Source: Streptomyces sp. YIM 130001
GTDB lineage: Bacteria > Actinomycetota > Actinomycetes > Streptomycetales > Streptomycetaceae
Length of the DNA: 61,263 bases
Direction of reading: 5' to 3'
NCBI RefSeq assembly: GCF_003574445.1
Contig: NZ_KZ984567.1
Location: 1-61,263 of the forward strand
The translations under genes were made by a program, and so were the position numbers. Shown here one piece after another: positions 17,537 through 25,960 of this stretch. The first letter of the stretch is position 1. Each line of letters starts with the position of its first letter. A model generated the notes under the pieces. It was given only the letters and a program-made list of their open reading frames with translations, had not been told where the DNA came from and did no database searches.

Positions 17537-18513
17537 AGGCCTGGCGTGTGCACGCGTACGGTGATCCCGCGCAGGTGATGCGACTGGACGACGTCCCCGA
17601 ACCTCGTCCCGCCGCCGGCCAGGTGCTGCTCCGGATGCGCGCCGCGGCCGTGGACTTCGCGGATTCGCTGCTGTGCCGAGGGCTGTACCAGGAACGGCCG
17701 GAGCGTCCGTTCGTCCCGGGCATGGAGATGTGTGCCGAGGTCGTCGAGGCGGGGACGGGCACCGGGCTGCAGAGCGGTGAGCGGGTCATCGCGCACGCGC
17801 TTCCGGTGCACAGCTACGCCGAGTTGGCGTGTGTCGATGCCCGCAGCGTGCGGTCCGCCCCGGAGAACCTGGACGATGCGGAGGCCGCGGCGTTCCACTT
17901 CAGCTACCAGACCAGCTGGTTCGCCCTGCACCGGCGTGCGGCGCTCCGAGCCGGGGAAACGCTTTTGGTGCACGCCGCGGCCGGCGGCGTGGGCAGCGCC
18001 GCCGTACAGCTGGGCAAGGCGGCCGGGGCGCGGGTGATCGGTGTGGTGGGTGGCCCGAAAAAGGTTGAAACGGCGCTGGGGCTCGGGTGTGACGTGGTCA
18101 TCGACCGCACGAGCCAGGACGTGATCGCCGCAGTGAAGGCGGCCACTGCGGGCAGGGGCGCGGACGTCGTCTACGACCCGGTGGGCGGGCCCGCCTATCA
18201 CCAGTCGTCCAAGGTGGTGGCCTTCGAGGGCCGGATCGTGGTCGTCGGGTTCGCCAGCGGCGAGGTCCCGACGCCGGCCCTCGGCCATCTGCTGGTCAAG
18301 AACTACTCGGTCCTCGGCCTGTATTGGGGCCAGTACGAGCGGCGCGAGCCCACGGCCGTCGACCATGGCCACGCCGAGCTGTCCCGTCTCGCACGCGAGG
18401 GCGTGATCAGGCCCTTGGTCAGTGAGCGCCTTCCGTTCACGCAGGCGGCCGACGCCGTGCAGCGCGTCGCGGAGGGGCGTACGACGGGGAGGGTGGTGGT
18501 GATGCCGGACTGA
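17533..18513 (+). CDS. MDR-family NADPH:quinone-oxidoreductase-like protein
   Basis: A 326-residue zinc-free medium-chain dehydrogenase/reductase. The GroES-like N-terminal domain contains RMRAAAVDFADSLLCRG and PFVPGMEMCAEVVEAG. The nucleotide-binding fold contains LLVHAAAGGVGSAAVQLGKA. No zinc-ligand cluster is visible, which is typical of quinone or enoyl-CoA reductases. The GTG start at 17533 overlaps the ligase stop (GTGA) and has a GGAGG site. It probably reduces a double bond or quinone using NADPH. MDR proteins of this kind include enoyl-CoA reductases such as myxobacterial AibC; that comparison is inference. Confidence 0.85.
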   Translation: MKAWRVHAYGDPAQVMRLDDVPEPRPAAGQVLLRMRAAAVDFADSLLCRGLYQERPERPFVPGMEMCAEVVEAGTGTGLQSGERVIAHALPVHSYAELACVDARSVRSAPENLDDAEAAAFHFSYQTSWFALHRRAALRAGETLLVHAAAGGVGSAAVQLGKAAGARVIGVVGGPKKVETALGLGCDVVIDRTSQDVIAAVKAATAGRGADVVYDPVGGPAYHQSSKVVAFEGRIVVVGFASGEVPTPALGHLLVKNYSVLGLYWGQYERREPTAVDHGHAELSRLAREGVIRPLVSERLPFTQAADAVQRVAEGRTTGRVVVMPD

Positions 18514-18534
18514 GGATGCCGGGACAGGGCGGAC

Positions 18535-19893
18535 TCATGTGACCGTGAAGTCGCGAGCTCGGGCCAGCACTTCGGCCGCCCGGGGCTGGCGGGCGTGCGG
18601 CCTCAGATGCTGATGCAACCCTCCGAGAGCCTGTTGCACCGCGGCCGAGCGGACGTATCCGCAGTGCTCGAGGAAGGCGAGCCAGTTCGCGCAGGCTTCC
18701 TCCAACTCCCCGCGGCGGATGAGCTCTTCGGCGATCCGGCTGTGTGTGAGGGCGAGCGGGCGGTGTTCGCCCGGGGTGCGATGCCGCAGCGAGGAGGTGA
18801 GGGCGCGTCGGCACTCGGCCCGGTGTCCGAGTGCCGCGTGCGTGCCGGCGCGCTGGTAATCGAAGCTTGCCCGGGAGTACGCGCTGAACGGGTCCGGGTG
18901 CTCCTCGCTCCGCGCATGCAGCTGCTCGGCCCGGCGCAGGTCCGCCAGCGCTCGGTGCCGCATACCGTCCCGGGCATGCGCGAGCGACCGCTGGGTGAGG
19001 ACGAACGACTGGACCGCTGCGTCCACGGTGGCGTCCGCCGTCTTCGCTGCCACCAGGTCCGCGGCCGCGTCGGCCAGTTCCACGGCATGGCGAACATGAC
19101 CGGCACGCAGAGCCAGGGAACTCATCGCGCGCAAGGTGATCGCGCTCTGCCCCCGGTTCTGCGACTCCTGCGCCAGGCGGAGGGCCAGGTGGAAGTAGCG
19201 TTGCGCGAGCCCCATCTGGTGCATGTCGGCTGTCATCTCGGCCAGGATGTAGGCGAGTCGGGATGCCATGGTCAGGAGGTCCTGGCGCACTTGGTCTGCA
19301 GCTGCGGCGGACAGGAGCTCACCGGTGTGCTCCGCGATGTACGTGGCGAGCGCGAAGCGTGCGCTGCCGCCCCCGTGTTGCTGGTTGACCCCGGCGAAGA
19401 CGCGCGTCATCTCCTCGAGCACCGACACGTCCGCAGCGGTAGCCCGGTGACGGCCGACCGCCACCGCAGGCGCCGAAACGGGTGAGGCGCTCAAGGTAGC
19501 CGGAGCGACAGGAGTGAACACCGCCCGCGCCAGTGGAACCCGCCGTACGGTGTCCACGTCCTCGCGGCACAGGGCGATCAGGCCGGGTACCGCGGCCTCC
19601 CCTTCCGGCTGTACGGCCAACGGGTCTGGTGAGCCCCCGCGTTGGGCAAGGCCCGTGTCCACGGGAGTGACGAGTCGCCGCAACTGCCGGGTGAAAGCAC
19701 CGGCTACCAGTTCGGGAACCGGCGGTCGCGGACGGGAGCCCGCCACCCAATGGGCGACAGAGGTGCGGTCGTATCGGAACCGCCAACCCTGCGCCGAGCC
19801 GAGGGCATTGACCGCACGGGCCAACTGCCCGCCGTTCCAGCCCGCTTCGGTGAGCAGCGCGGACAGCCGCTCGTTCACTTTCCGACGCGACAT
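18535..19893 (-). CDS. HTH-TPR regulator, NsdA-like
   Basis: A 452-residue protein. The N terminus (VNERLSALLTEAGWNGGQLA and YDRTSVAHWVAGSRP) is an atypical HTH of the kind found in Streptomyces regulators with C-terminal TPRs. From about residue 160 it is almost wholly alpha-helical with Ala/Leu/Arg-rich repeats (QRYFHLALRLAQESQNRGQS; AVELADAAADLV). The best-known relative is NsdA, a negative regulator of development and antibiotic production; orthology is not claimed. It converges with the MDR gene and diverges from the HMG-CoA synthase gene across 534 bp, so it is a good candidate regulator of the two CoA operons. Confidence 0.7.
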   Translation of the reverse strand: MSRRKVNERLSALLTEAGWNGGQLARAVNALGSAQGWRFRYDRTSVAHWVAGSRPRPPVPELVAGAFTRQLRRLVTPVDTGLAQRGGSPDPLAVQPEGEAAVPGLIALCREDVDTVRRVPLARAVFTPVAPATLSASPVSAPAVAVGRHRATAADVSVLEEMTRVFAGVNQQHGGGSARFALATYIAEHTGELLSAAAADQVRQDLLTMASRLAYILAEMTADMHQMGLAQRYFHLALRLAQESQNRGQSAITLRAMSSLALRAGHVRHAVELADAAADLVAAKTADATVDAAVQSFVLTQRSLAHARDGMRHRALADLRRAEQLHARSEEHPDPFSAYSRASFDYQRAGTHAALGHRAECRRALTSSLRHRTPGEHRPLALTHSRIAEELIRRGELEEACANWLAFLEHCGYVRSAAVQQALGGLHQHLRPHARQPRAAEVLARARDFTVT

Positions 19894-20427
19894 AACCGAA
19901 TACCTGCCGATGTAGGTGACGTTCTCTCCGTGGGCAACCAGTCATTCAACGGATTTCACTTGGCGGAAATCTGCGCAGTGACTCAACTGCCCTTACGTAG
20001 ACGGGAAACTCGTCTTAGCTATGCCCGGGAGAGCGTCACTGTGTGCTTCCGGTCGAGGCAATGGCCTGTTCCCGCCGGTAACCACACCTTCTCATTCCCT
20101 GAGCGTGCAGCCGGACGCGCAGAAGTGCGCTATTGGATCTGGCCGGATTCGTGCGCCGAATATCCGCGATGTGAGATTGCCCAACGCATCGCCGCGTTCA
20201 CGAATGCTCAATCGTGCAACGCGTTCACAGAATTGTACGAGAGTCCGCGGATTCCCGAGGGTTTTGTCGGCCATGGTGAGGGAGAACGGACCGAAGCCGC
20301 GCGCATTGGCGGAGCCGCGTCGCGGAAGTCGGTACGGGCCCGGATCAGGAAGGCGTACCAGGACGGAGACAACGCACTCACAGGTTAGTCGTCGGCGTAA
20401 TTGCCACATCGGAGCGGGGTGTTGTGC
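19894..20427. promoter_or_regulatory. Divergent intergenic region, regulator / HMG-CoA synthase
   Basis: A 534-bp region separates two divergent starts. It is less GC-rich than the coding sequence and no gene is supported in it. It should contain both promoters, but I could not pick a reliable -35/-10 pair or operator by eye. Confidence 0.4.
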
Positions 20428-21921
20428 ATGAGGGAACCAAGGCGTCCGATACCGGCCGAAGCCGTGGGGATCAGCGCGATGAGCTGCTACGTGCCGAGAC
20501 TGCGGGTGGACCTGCAGAGCTGGTGCGCGTGGACGGGAACGAACTGGGACAAGGTGCGTGCGGTCACCGGGCACAGCTTTCGCATGTGCGGTATGCACGA
20601 GGACATCTACACGATGGCCGCGAACGCGGTACTGCGCCTGATCACCGCGAACGGCATCGACACCCGGCGTATCGGCTTCCTCGCCCTCGGCACCGAATCG
20701 AGCAGCGACAACGCGGTCGGCGCAGTCACCGTCTGCGGAATGGTCGACCGCGAGCTGCGCCGCCGCGGACTGCCGGGGCTGCCGCGCGATCTCGAAGTGC
20801 CGGAGTACAAGCACGCCTGCCTGGGCGGCATGTACGCGCTGACCGGGGCCGCCCGCTATGTGCAGTGTGAATCCGGTGACCGCACGGCGATCGTGGTGGC
20901 GGCCGACATCGCTGAGTACCAGAGGGGAAGTTCCGGCGAGCAGACTCAGGGCGCGGGGGCGGTCGCCATGCTGGTGGAGCGCGCACCTGCACTCCTGGCC
21001 CTGGACCTGGCACACGCCACCAGGTCCGCCGCGTACCGCGGCCCCGACTTCCGCAAGCCGGTCGCACGGCATCACACGGAGGGGTACGCCCCGGCCACCC
21101 AACGTCCCAGCGATTTCCCGGTGTTCAGCGGACGGTACTCCACCAGCGCCTACCTCGACGCGGTCACTCATGCTGTCGAGGCGCTGTGGCGCCGGCTCGG
21201 CAGCGAGCCCGCAGAGGCATTGCGGGACCTGAGCGGGATCTTCATGCACCGCCCCTATCAGCGGATGCCGCTGCAGGCGCTGTCCTTCTTCTACGTGCGT
21301 GCGCTCGCGGCGACGCACACGGAGCGCGAGGAACTAGAAGAGCTGTGCGCGGTGGCAGGGGTGAGCCCCGAGGCCGTGGTCAAGGAATTGGACTCGTCCC
21401 CCGATCTGTTCGGATCGGTGCTGGCGGGTGAGCGCCATCCCAACCCCTATCGGGCGACCGTCGCGGTGGGCACCGAGGTACGCCGGCGTACCGGTTTCCA
21501 GGAGTTCGCACACACCAGGCTCGACCGGGGTGCGGCGCTCCTCGCACAGGTGGGCAACCTCTACTCGGCCTCGCTGCCCGCCGCGCTGGCCGCGGGACTC
21601 GAGACCGCACTGGACTCGGGCGAGGAACTCGTGGGCACCTCGCTCCTGACGGTCGGCTACGGCAGCGGAGATGCGGCACTCGCTCTCCCGGTCAGCGCCG
21701 TGCCGGGCTGGCAACACGCCGCCCGCCGGATCGGGTTCGCCCGCGCGCTGCGCTTTCCCGTGGACCTCGACCAGGCGACGTATGAGGCACTGCATGACCG
21801 CCGTGAAGTGCCCGGGCTGCAGGTGCAGCCGCTGCAGGAGTTCGTGATCGAGTGCACCGGATCCGAGCACGGACCCGGCTTCCAGGATCTCGCCGTCCCC
21901 TACTACGCGTACGAGTACTGA
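20428..21921 (+). CDS. HMG-CoA synthase-family protein
   Basis: A 497-residue thiolase-fold enzyme. The catalytic triad of HMG-CoA synthases is recognisable: Glu in ALGTESSSDNAVG, Cys in YKHACLGGMYALTG, and His in IFMHRPYQRMP. GEQTQGAGAVAMLVE matches the family GEATQGAGAVAML signature. It is about 100 residues longer than the usual bacterial enzyme and departs from the Streptomyces mevalonate-cluster type at the N terminus, so it is a divergent branch. The start is ATG 20428 after GCGGGG. It would condense acetyl-CoA with an acetoacetyl-type thioester. It is followed after 13 bp by HMG-CoA reductase. Confidence 0.85.
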   Translation: MREPRRPIPAEAVGISAMSCYVPRLRVDLQSWCAWTGTNWDKVRAVTGHSFRMCGMHEDIYTMAANAVLRLITANGIDTRRIGFLALGTESSSDNAVGAVTVCGMVDRELRRRGLPGLPRDLEVPEYKHACLGGMYALTGAARYVQCESGDRTAIVVAADIAEYQRGSSGEQTQGAGAVAMLVERAPALLALDLAHATRSAAYRGPDFRKPVARHHTEGYAPATQRPSDFPVFSGRYSTSAYLDAVTHAVEALWRRLGSEPAEALRDLSGIFMHRPYQRMPLQALSFFYVRALAATHTEREELEELCAVAGVSPEAVVKELDSSPDLFGSVLAGERHPNPYRATVAVGTEVRRRTGFQEFAHTRLDRGAALLAQVGNLYSASLPAALAAGLETALDSGEELVGTSLLTVGYGSGDAALALPVSAVPGWQHAARRIGFARALRFPVDLDQATYEALHDRREVPGLQVQPLQEFVIECTGSEHGPGFQDLAVPYYAYEY

Positions 21922-21934
21922 GAGGTGGGGCCGG

Positions 21935-23296
21935 ATGGCATCGCATGAAACGCAGATCCCCGAACACACGCAGGTCCCCGCGCAACCGCACTCCCCCGCC
22001 CCGCCCACGCCGGCCGACCTCGCCGCCCGGCGGCGCCGGGAGGCCCTGGAGCAGAAGCACCGCGTGGCGCTCCCCGCCATCGGCCACCACACCACGAGCC
22101 TCGAACGGGCCCGCTGCGAAAACCTCATCGGTGCCGTCCAAGTGCCGGTGGGAGTGGCCGGACCGCTGACACTGCACGGCCGGTACGTCCGAGGCGAGGA
22201 CGTGATCATTCCTCTGGCCACCACCGAGGGTGCGCTGATCGCGAGCGTGTCCCGGGGCTGCCGGGCGCTGCGGGAGAGCGGCGGAGCCACCGTGCTCGCC
22301 GAGGACGTGGGCATCACCCGGGCCCCGGTCTTCGCCACATCCGGCATCTCGGACAGTCGCCGGCTCACCTCGTGGATCGAGGCGCACGAGGCCGAACTAC
22401 GGCAAGAGGCACAGGCAGTCAGCCAGCGGCTGCGCCTGACCGGGATCCGCTGCCAGGCGGTAGGCAGCTCGGTGTACGTCCGCTTCACTTTCACCACGGG
22501 CGACGCGATGGGGATGAACCTCGCGACGGTGGCCACCGAACGGCTGGTGCACGGAGTGATCGAACCGGCGACGGGCACCCACTGCGTCGCCCTGTCGGGC
22601 AACTACTGCACGGACAAGAAGGCCTCTGCCGTCAACCTTCTCGATGGCCGCGGCAAGCGGGTATTCGCGGAGGCCGAGATCCCGGCCGCGGTCTTGAGCG
22701 AGGTACTCAAGACCGACACGGAGCGGTTGTGCGAGGTCCAGTATCGAAAGAACCTCCTCGGCTCGGCCATGTCGGGCACGCTGGGCGGCTTCAACGCGCA
22801 CTACGCCAACATGGTGGCGGCGCTCTTCCTCGCCACCGGGCAGGACGTGGCACAAGTGGCGGAGGCCTGCCAGGGCATCACCTGCGTCGAGCGCCGCGGC
22901 GAGGGCGTGTACGCCTCCGTATATCTCCCCGACGTGCCACTGGCCACCGCCGGCGGTGGCACGGTGCTCGAGACTCAGCAGGAAGCGCTGCACCTGCTCG
23001 GCATCGACGCCGCCACACCGACCCCTGAAGGGCATGCAGCGCTGCGCCTTGCAGAAGTCCTCGGCGGAGCTGTACTGGCCGGCGAACTCTCCCTGCTGGC
23101 CGCCCTCGCCTCAGGGGCACTGGCCTCCGCACATGAACACCTTGGACGGCCGGTGACACCTCGAGCAACCGGCCTTGGCCCCGAAGGCAGTCGGCGCGAT
23201 GATGCGCCGAGGCCTTCTGCGGAGTCTGAATCGTCGACGCACGCATCGCCGAACACCGGGAGAACATCGCCGACCCCCGGCGCCTGGCCAGGCTGA
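21935..23296 (+). CDS. HMG-CoA reductase, class I
   Basis: A 453-residue protein. All four catalytic residues of class I enzymes are visible: Glu in ARCENLIGAVQVPVG, Asp in TGDAMGMNLATV, Lys in NYCTDKKASAVN, and His in ALASAHEHLGR. TTEGALIASVSRG and LGGFNAHYANMVAALF are conserved family blocks. The first 40 residues and the last 45 or so are Pro/Ser/Thr-rich extensions, and no membrane anchor is present. It reduces HMG-CoA to mevalonate with NADPH. The rest of the mevalonate pathway (kinases, decarboxylase, isomerase) is absent from this window. It forms an operon with the HMG-CoA synthase and lies 7 kb upstream of the carotenoid genes that consume isoprenoid precursors. Confidence 0.9.
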   Translation: MASHETQIPEHTQVPAQPHSPAPPTPADLAARRRREALEQKHRVALPAIGHHTTSLERARCENLIGAVQVPVGVAGPLTLHGRYVRGEDVIIPLATTEGALIASVSRGCRALRESGGATVLAEDVGITRAPVFATSGISDSRRLTSWIEAHEAELRQEAQAVSQRLRLTGIRCQAVGSSVYVRFTFTTGDAMGMNLATVATERLVHGVIEPATGTHCVALSGNYCTDKKASAVNLLDGRGKRVFAEAEIPAAVLSEVLKTDTERLCEVQYRKNLLGSAMSGTLGGFNAHYANMVAALFLATGQDVAQVAEACQGITCVERRGEGVYASVYLPDVPLATAGGGTVLETQQEALHLLGIDAATPTPEGHAALRLAEVLGGAVLAGELSLLAALASGALASAHEHLGRPVTPRATGLGPEGSRRDDAPRPSAESESSTHASPNTGRTSPTPGAWPG

Positions 23297-23492
23297 CCGG
23301 AGCAACGACTGCATGAAGCGACCAGCGCCCGGTCCCACGCGCGAGGAAGGCACGGCGCCACTCCGGGATCCGACTCATCGCATCCGAGAGGGAGTTGCGA
23401 CCCATGTCCACACCCCCTTGTCCAGCAACAGGCACCCGGCGCCACTCCCGCCTCCGGTCATGTTTTCTACGGTCCTGCAACGGGCCCCTGGC

Positions 23493-23520
23493 CTCCGGGC
23501 TCCGGGCTCCGGGCTCCGGG
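23493..23520. repeat. 7-bp tandem repeat, four copies
   Basis: CTCCGGG repeated four times in exact register. Confidence 0.85.
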
Positions 23521-23765
23521 CTTCTCGAACGACGGCAACGCGTGGGCTAGTCGGAACCGTAACGACCGTGACACCGAAGCCAAGCTGACCGTCCACGCCG
23601 ACTGCCAACCTGTGAACTGACCTGGTCTGTGCGCCGCGACTACTGGATGTGGAGCATTGCCTGACGGCGGCAGACCACGTTGAGGGCGCATCTCGTTACT
23701 GGATCGCCCGCCTTGCGGCAGCGGTGAAGGCGCATACGCAGGCGAGCAGGCCACCATCGCGTGCC

Positions 23766-23793
23766 GAGTTCCCGCCGTTGACGGCGGGAACTC
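23766..23793. terminator. Perfect 13-bp hairpin, probable terminator
   Basis: GAGTTCCCGCCGT, two bases, then the exact complement ACGGCGGGAACTC. On the plus strand it is followed by a T-containing stretch (GCTTCTTGTGTTT), so it may terminate rightward transcription. It is about 470 bp past the HMG-CoA reductase stop. Confidence 0.55.
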
Positions 23794-23844
23794 GCTTCTT
23801 GTGTTTCCCGAGCGTGAGGCGGCCTATACCCAGGAGCCAGGGCA

Positions 23845-23874
23845 GGGCCAGGGCCAGGGCCAGGGCCAGGGCCA
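23845..23874. repeat. 6-bp tandem repeat, five copies
   Basis: GGGCCA repeated five times without interruption in non-coding sequence. Confidence 0.85.
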
Positions 23875-24250
23875 CCGAAGTCGACAGGCCGAACGCTGCG
23901 TGGTGGTTGTTGCAGCCCAGGCGATGCACAAACCTCAGGGAGGTGAAAGCCGGCGCGCAGCACGAGCGCGGCCTGTTCACCGTCCACGAACGCCCTTCCC
24001 TTCGGGAGGAAATCCTTTCGCGGAATCCAGGGCCCCCACGCTGCCGCTCCGCCGCCGGATTCGGCGTGGGGAAATAACCCGCCCCGGCCCGCCTCCAAAG
24101 CGGCACCTCAGCTTCATTCGGCCACTGTGAGAAGCACTCATGGTCACCACCGTCTGCAGCGCGACGCCAGTCTGGCTGTCGGATGCTGAGGCCGTCGATT
24201 GCAGGCAGGATGGCCGATGCACCGTCCCGCGCACTCGGAGGAGCTGACGT

Positions 24251-25690
24251 ATGCGCAGCAACCATGGCTCGCTGGTCGTTGGAAGCATGCTCTTGGCTAT
24301 GACCGTGTCGTGTTCAGTCCCGGCCTCACAATCTCCCGCCCGGACGTCGCATGGTCACGAACGCATCCAGTGGGGTGCATGTGCGCGCGAGGACGTCGGG
24401 GACGATGTGCGCTGCGGGACGCTGAGTGTCCCCGTGGACTGGAAAAGGCCCGATGCCGCAACGGTCGACCTGCGCGTCTACCGTGCCAAGTCGCAGGCAA
24501 CCAGCAAGGGCACGATTCTGAATTTCCCGACCGGGCCGGGTCAAACAGGCGACATTGCGTTCGCCTCGCTCCAGCAGGCGATCCCCGGGTACGACATGCT
24601 CTCCTTCGACCCCCGTGGCGTGGGAGAAAGCAGTCCGTTGACATGCAACACCGCAGGGGTGCTTGGAATCCCGACCACCCCTCCGGTCGATCCTCAAAAA
24701 TTCTCTGCATTCGACAAGAAGCAGAAGGCGTTCTGGTCCACCTGCACCACCGGCAACCGCACTTTGGACAGGCACCTGGACGCCTACAGCACGGCCCGGG
24801 ATGCCGAGGCCCTCCGCGAAGCCGTGAAACTCGATGCGGTCAATCTCTATGGAATGTCCTACGGCACGCTCGCCGCCGAACGGTACCTCGGGCTGTACGG
24901 GAAGCATGTCAGGGCCGCCGTACTGGAAGGCGTCATGAACCCGGCCCAGAGCCGCCGTGAATTCGTCACCACTGCCGCGGCGGGCGCGGAAGCGGTCTTC
25001 GACCGATTCAGCGAGTGGTGCTCTACCGACGCCGACTGCGCTCTGCACAACTCAGATGTACCCGCCGCCTTCCGGCAGGCGGCGAGCAACGCCGACGCAG
25101 GCCGCATTCCCGGCAAGGACGTCATGGGGCGAACCTGGTCCGCCGCGGGAGTCAACCAGTACCTCGAAGGTGCCCTGGCCGGCCCCTTCGGCGAAGCGGC
25201 CCAGGGCTTGCAGAAACTCTCCGAGGGGCGCAGCCCGCTGCCTGGGGAAGCCGAGGACGGCACCGACGAGACGCCTAAGACCCTCCCCTACGCCGACCCG
25301 ATCGTCTGCTCCGACTTCGCCATGTCCGTCAAAAGCGCCGACCAAGCCCGACTCGACGTGGCCGCAACGCGCAAGGCAGCTCCCGTCGTCGGCTACTCAC
25401 CCAACTCCAGTCAATACACGTCCATCTGCCTGGCCGGCCCCGCCCCCGTCAAGGAGTCCTCTGCACCCGTCTCGTCAACCAGCAAGCACAAGACGCTGCT
25501 GCTGAGCAACAGCCACGACCCGGCCACTCCGAAGGCGTGGGCCGAGAAAGTGGCCGCTCAACTCGGTGAAAAGGCAACACATCTGGTAACCGACAAGGTC
25601 GGCCACGGTGGTGGGTTGACCAACCCGAATACCCTTCGCAAGGTCACCGCGTACATGAACCGCGTGAATCCCGCACCTGCTGGGCAGTGA
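24251..25690 (+). CDS. Secreted alpha/beta-hydrolase, tripeptidyl-aminopeptidase-like
   Basis: A 479-residue protein with a signal peptide (VVGSMLLAMTVSCSV); the Cys could be a weak lipobox. The Ser nucleophile is in VNLYGMSYGTLAAERYLG, the oxyanion/HG-type region is GTILNFPTGPGQTGD followed by YDMLSFDPRGVGESSPL, the acid is in LLLSNSHDPATPKAWAE, and the His is in VTDKVGHGGGL. The architecture is that of Streptomyces SlpD/TAP-type exported peptidases with a C-terminal TAP-like domain. It removes tripeptides or short peptides outside the cell. The start is ATG 24251, 6 bp after GGAGGAGC. It is monocistronic as seen here. Confidence 0.85.
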   Translation: MRSNHGSLVVGSMLLAMTVSCSVPASQSPARTSHGHERIQWGACAREDVGDDVRCGTLSVPVDWKRPDAATVDLRVYRAKSQATSKGTILNFPTGPGQTGDIAFASLQQAIPGYDMLSFDPRGVGESSPLTCNTAGVLGIPTTPPVDPQKFSAFDKKQKAFWSTCTTGNRTLDRHLDAYSTARDAEALREAVKLDAVNLYGMSYGTLAAERYLGLYGKHVRAAVLEGVMNPAQSRREFVTTAAAGAEAVFDRFSEWCSTDADCALHNSDVPAAFRQAASNADAGRIPGKDVMGRTWSAAGVNQYLEGALAGPFGEAAQGLQKLSEGRSPLPGEAEDGTDETPKTLPYADPIVCSDFAMSVKSADQARLDVAATRKAAPVVGYSPNSSQYTSICLAGPAPVKESSAPVSSTSKHKTLLLSNSHDPATPKAWAEKVAAQLGEKATHLVTDKVGHGGGLTNPNTLRKVTAYMNRVNPAPAGQ

Positions 25691-25751
25691 AACTCTCATA
25701 GAGAATTTCCCGTCGAAGTAACGCGTACATTCTCGCCAAAATTCCACCGGC

Positions 25752-25960
25752 GCTGCCTCGCTCCCTGCCGACGTGTTTCACCTTCGAGCGGGACTCCTCG
25801 GGCGGCAGCGCGTCGCGCAGCCACTGGCGGAAAGCCTGTGCCGAGACGTACGGATATTCCGCACGCCCTACCCTGAGCTTCTTGACCCGGCCGGTACTGT
25901 CCTCCCTGCCCGTTGTTGGGGGGCACCCGCAACGACGTCCAGCACGATCGTGCCTGCCAG
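25752..25960 (-). pseudogene. Cas7/Cst2/DevR-type CRISPR gene remnant
   Basis: Minus-strand frames spell the N terminus of a DevR/Cst2-type Cas7 protein: GTIVLDVVAGAP, then in a second frame NNGQG, then in a third EDSTGRVKKLRVGRAEYPYV followed by SAQAFRQWLRDALPPEE and SKVKHVGRERG. YPYVSAQAFR-W-R is the conserved Cas7 block I recognise. The frame breaks twice within 60 bp and similarity ends near 25752, so only about 70 of some 300 residues remain. No CRISPR repeats and no other intact cas gene are visible. Upstream minus-strand sequence (about 26240..25990, including MDHQGLSDTRQLTSVRFRQE) also looks coding-like and may be the end of the neighbouring cas gene. Confidence 0.5.

Larger units (their letters stand above)
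23297..24250. other. Intergenic region with repeats and a strong hairpin
   Basis: No gene is supported in this 950-bp stretch. It holds a 7-bp tandem repeat (23493), a strong 13-bp hairpin (23766) and a 6-bp tandem repeat (23845). Open frames across it change composition abruptly and lack ribosome sites. Confidence 0.5.

Noticed and set aside
23640..24130. Opposed open frames as a possible transposon-related gene
   Set aside because: Composition changes abruptly, tandem repeats run through them, and I found no family motif.
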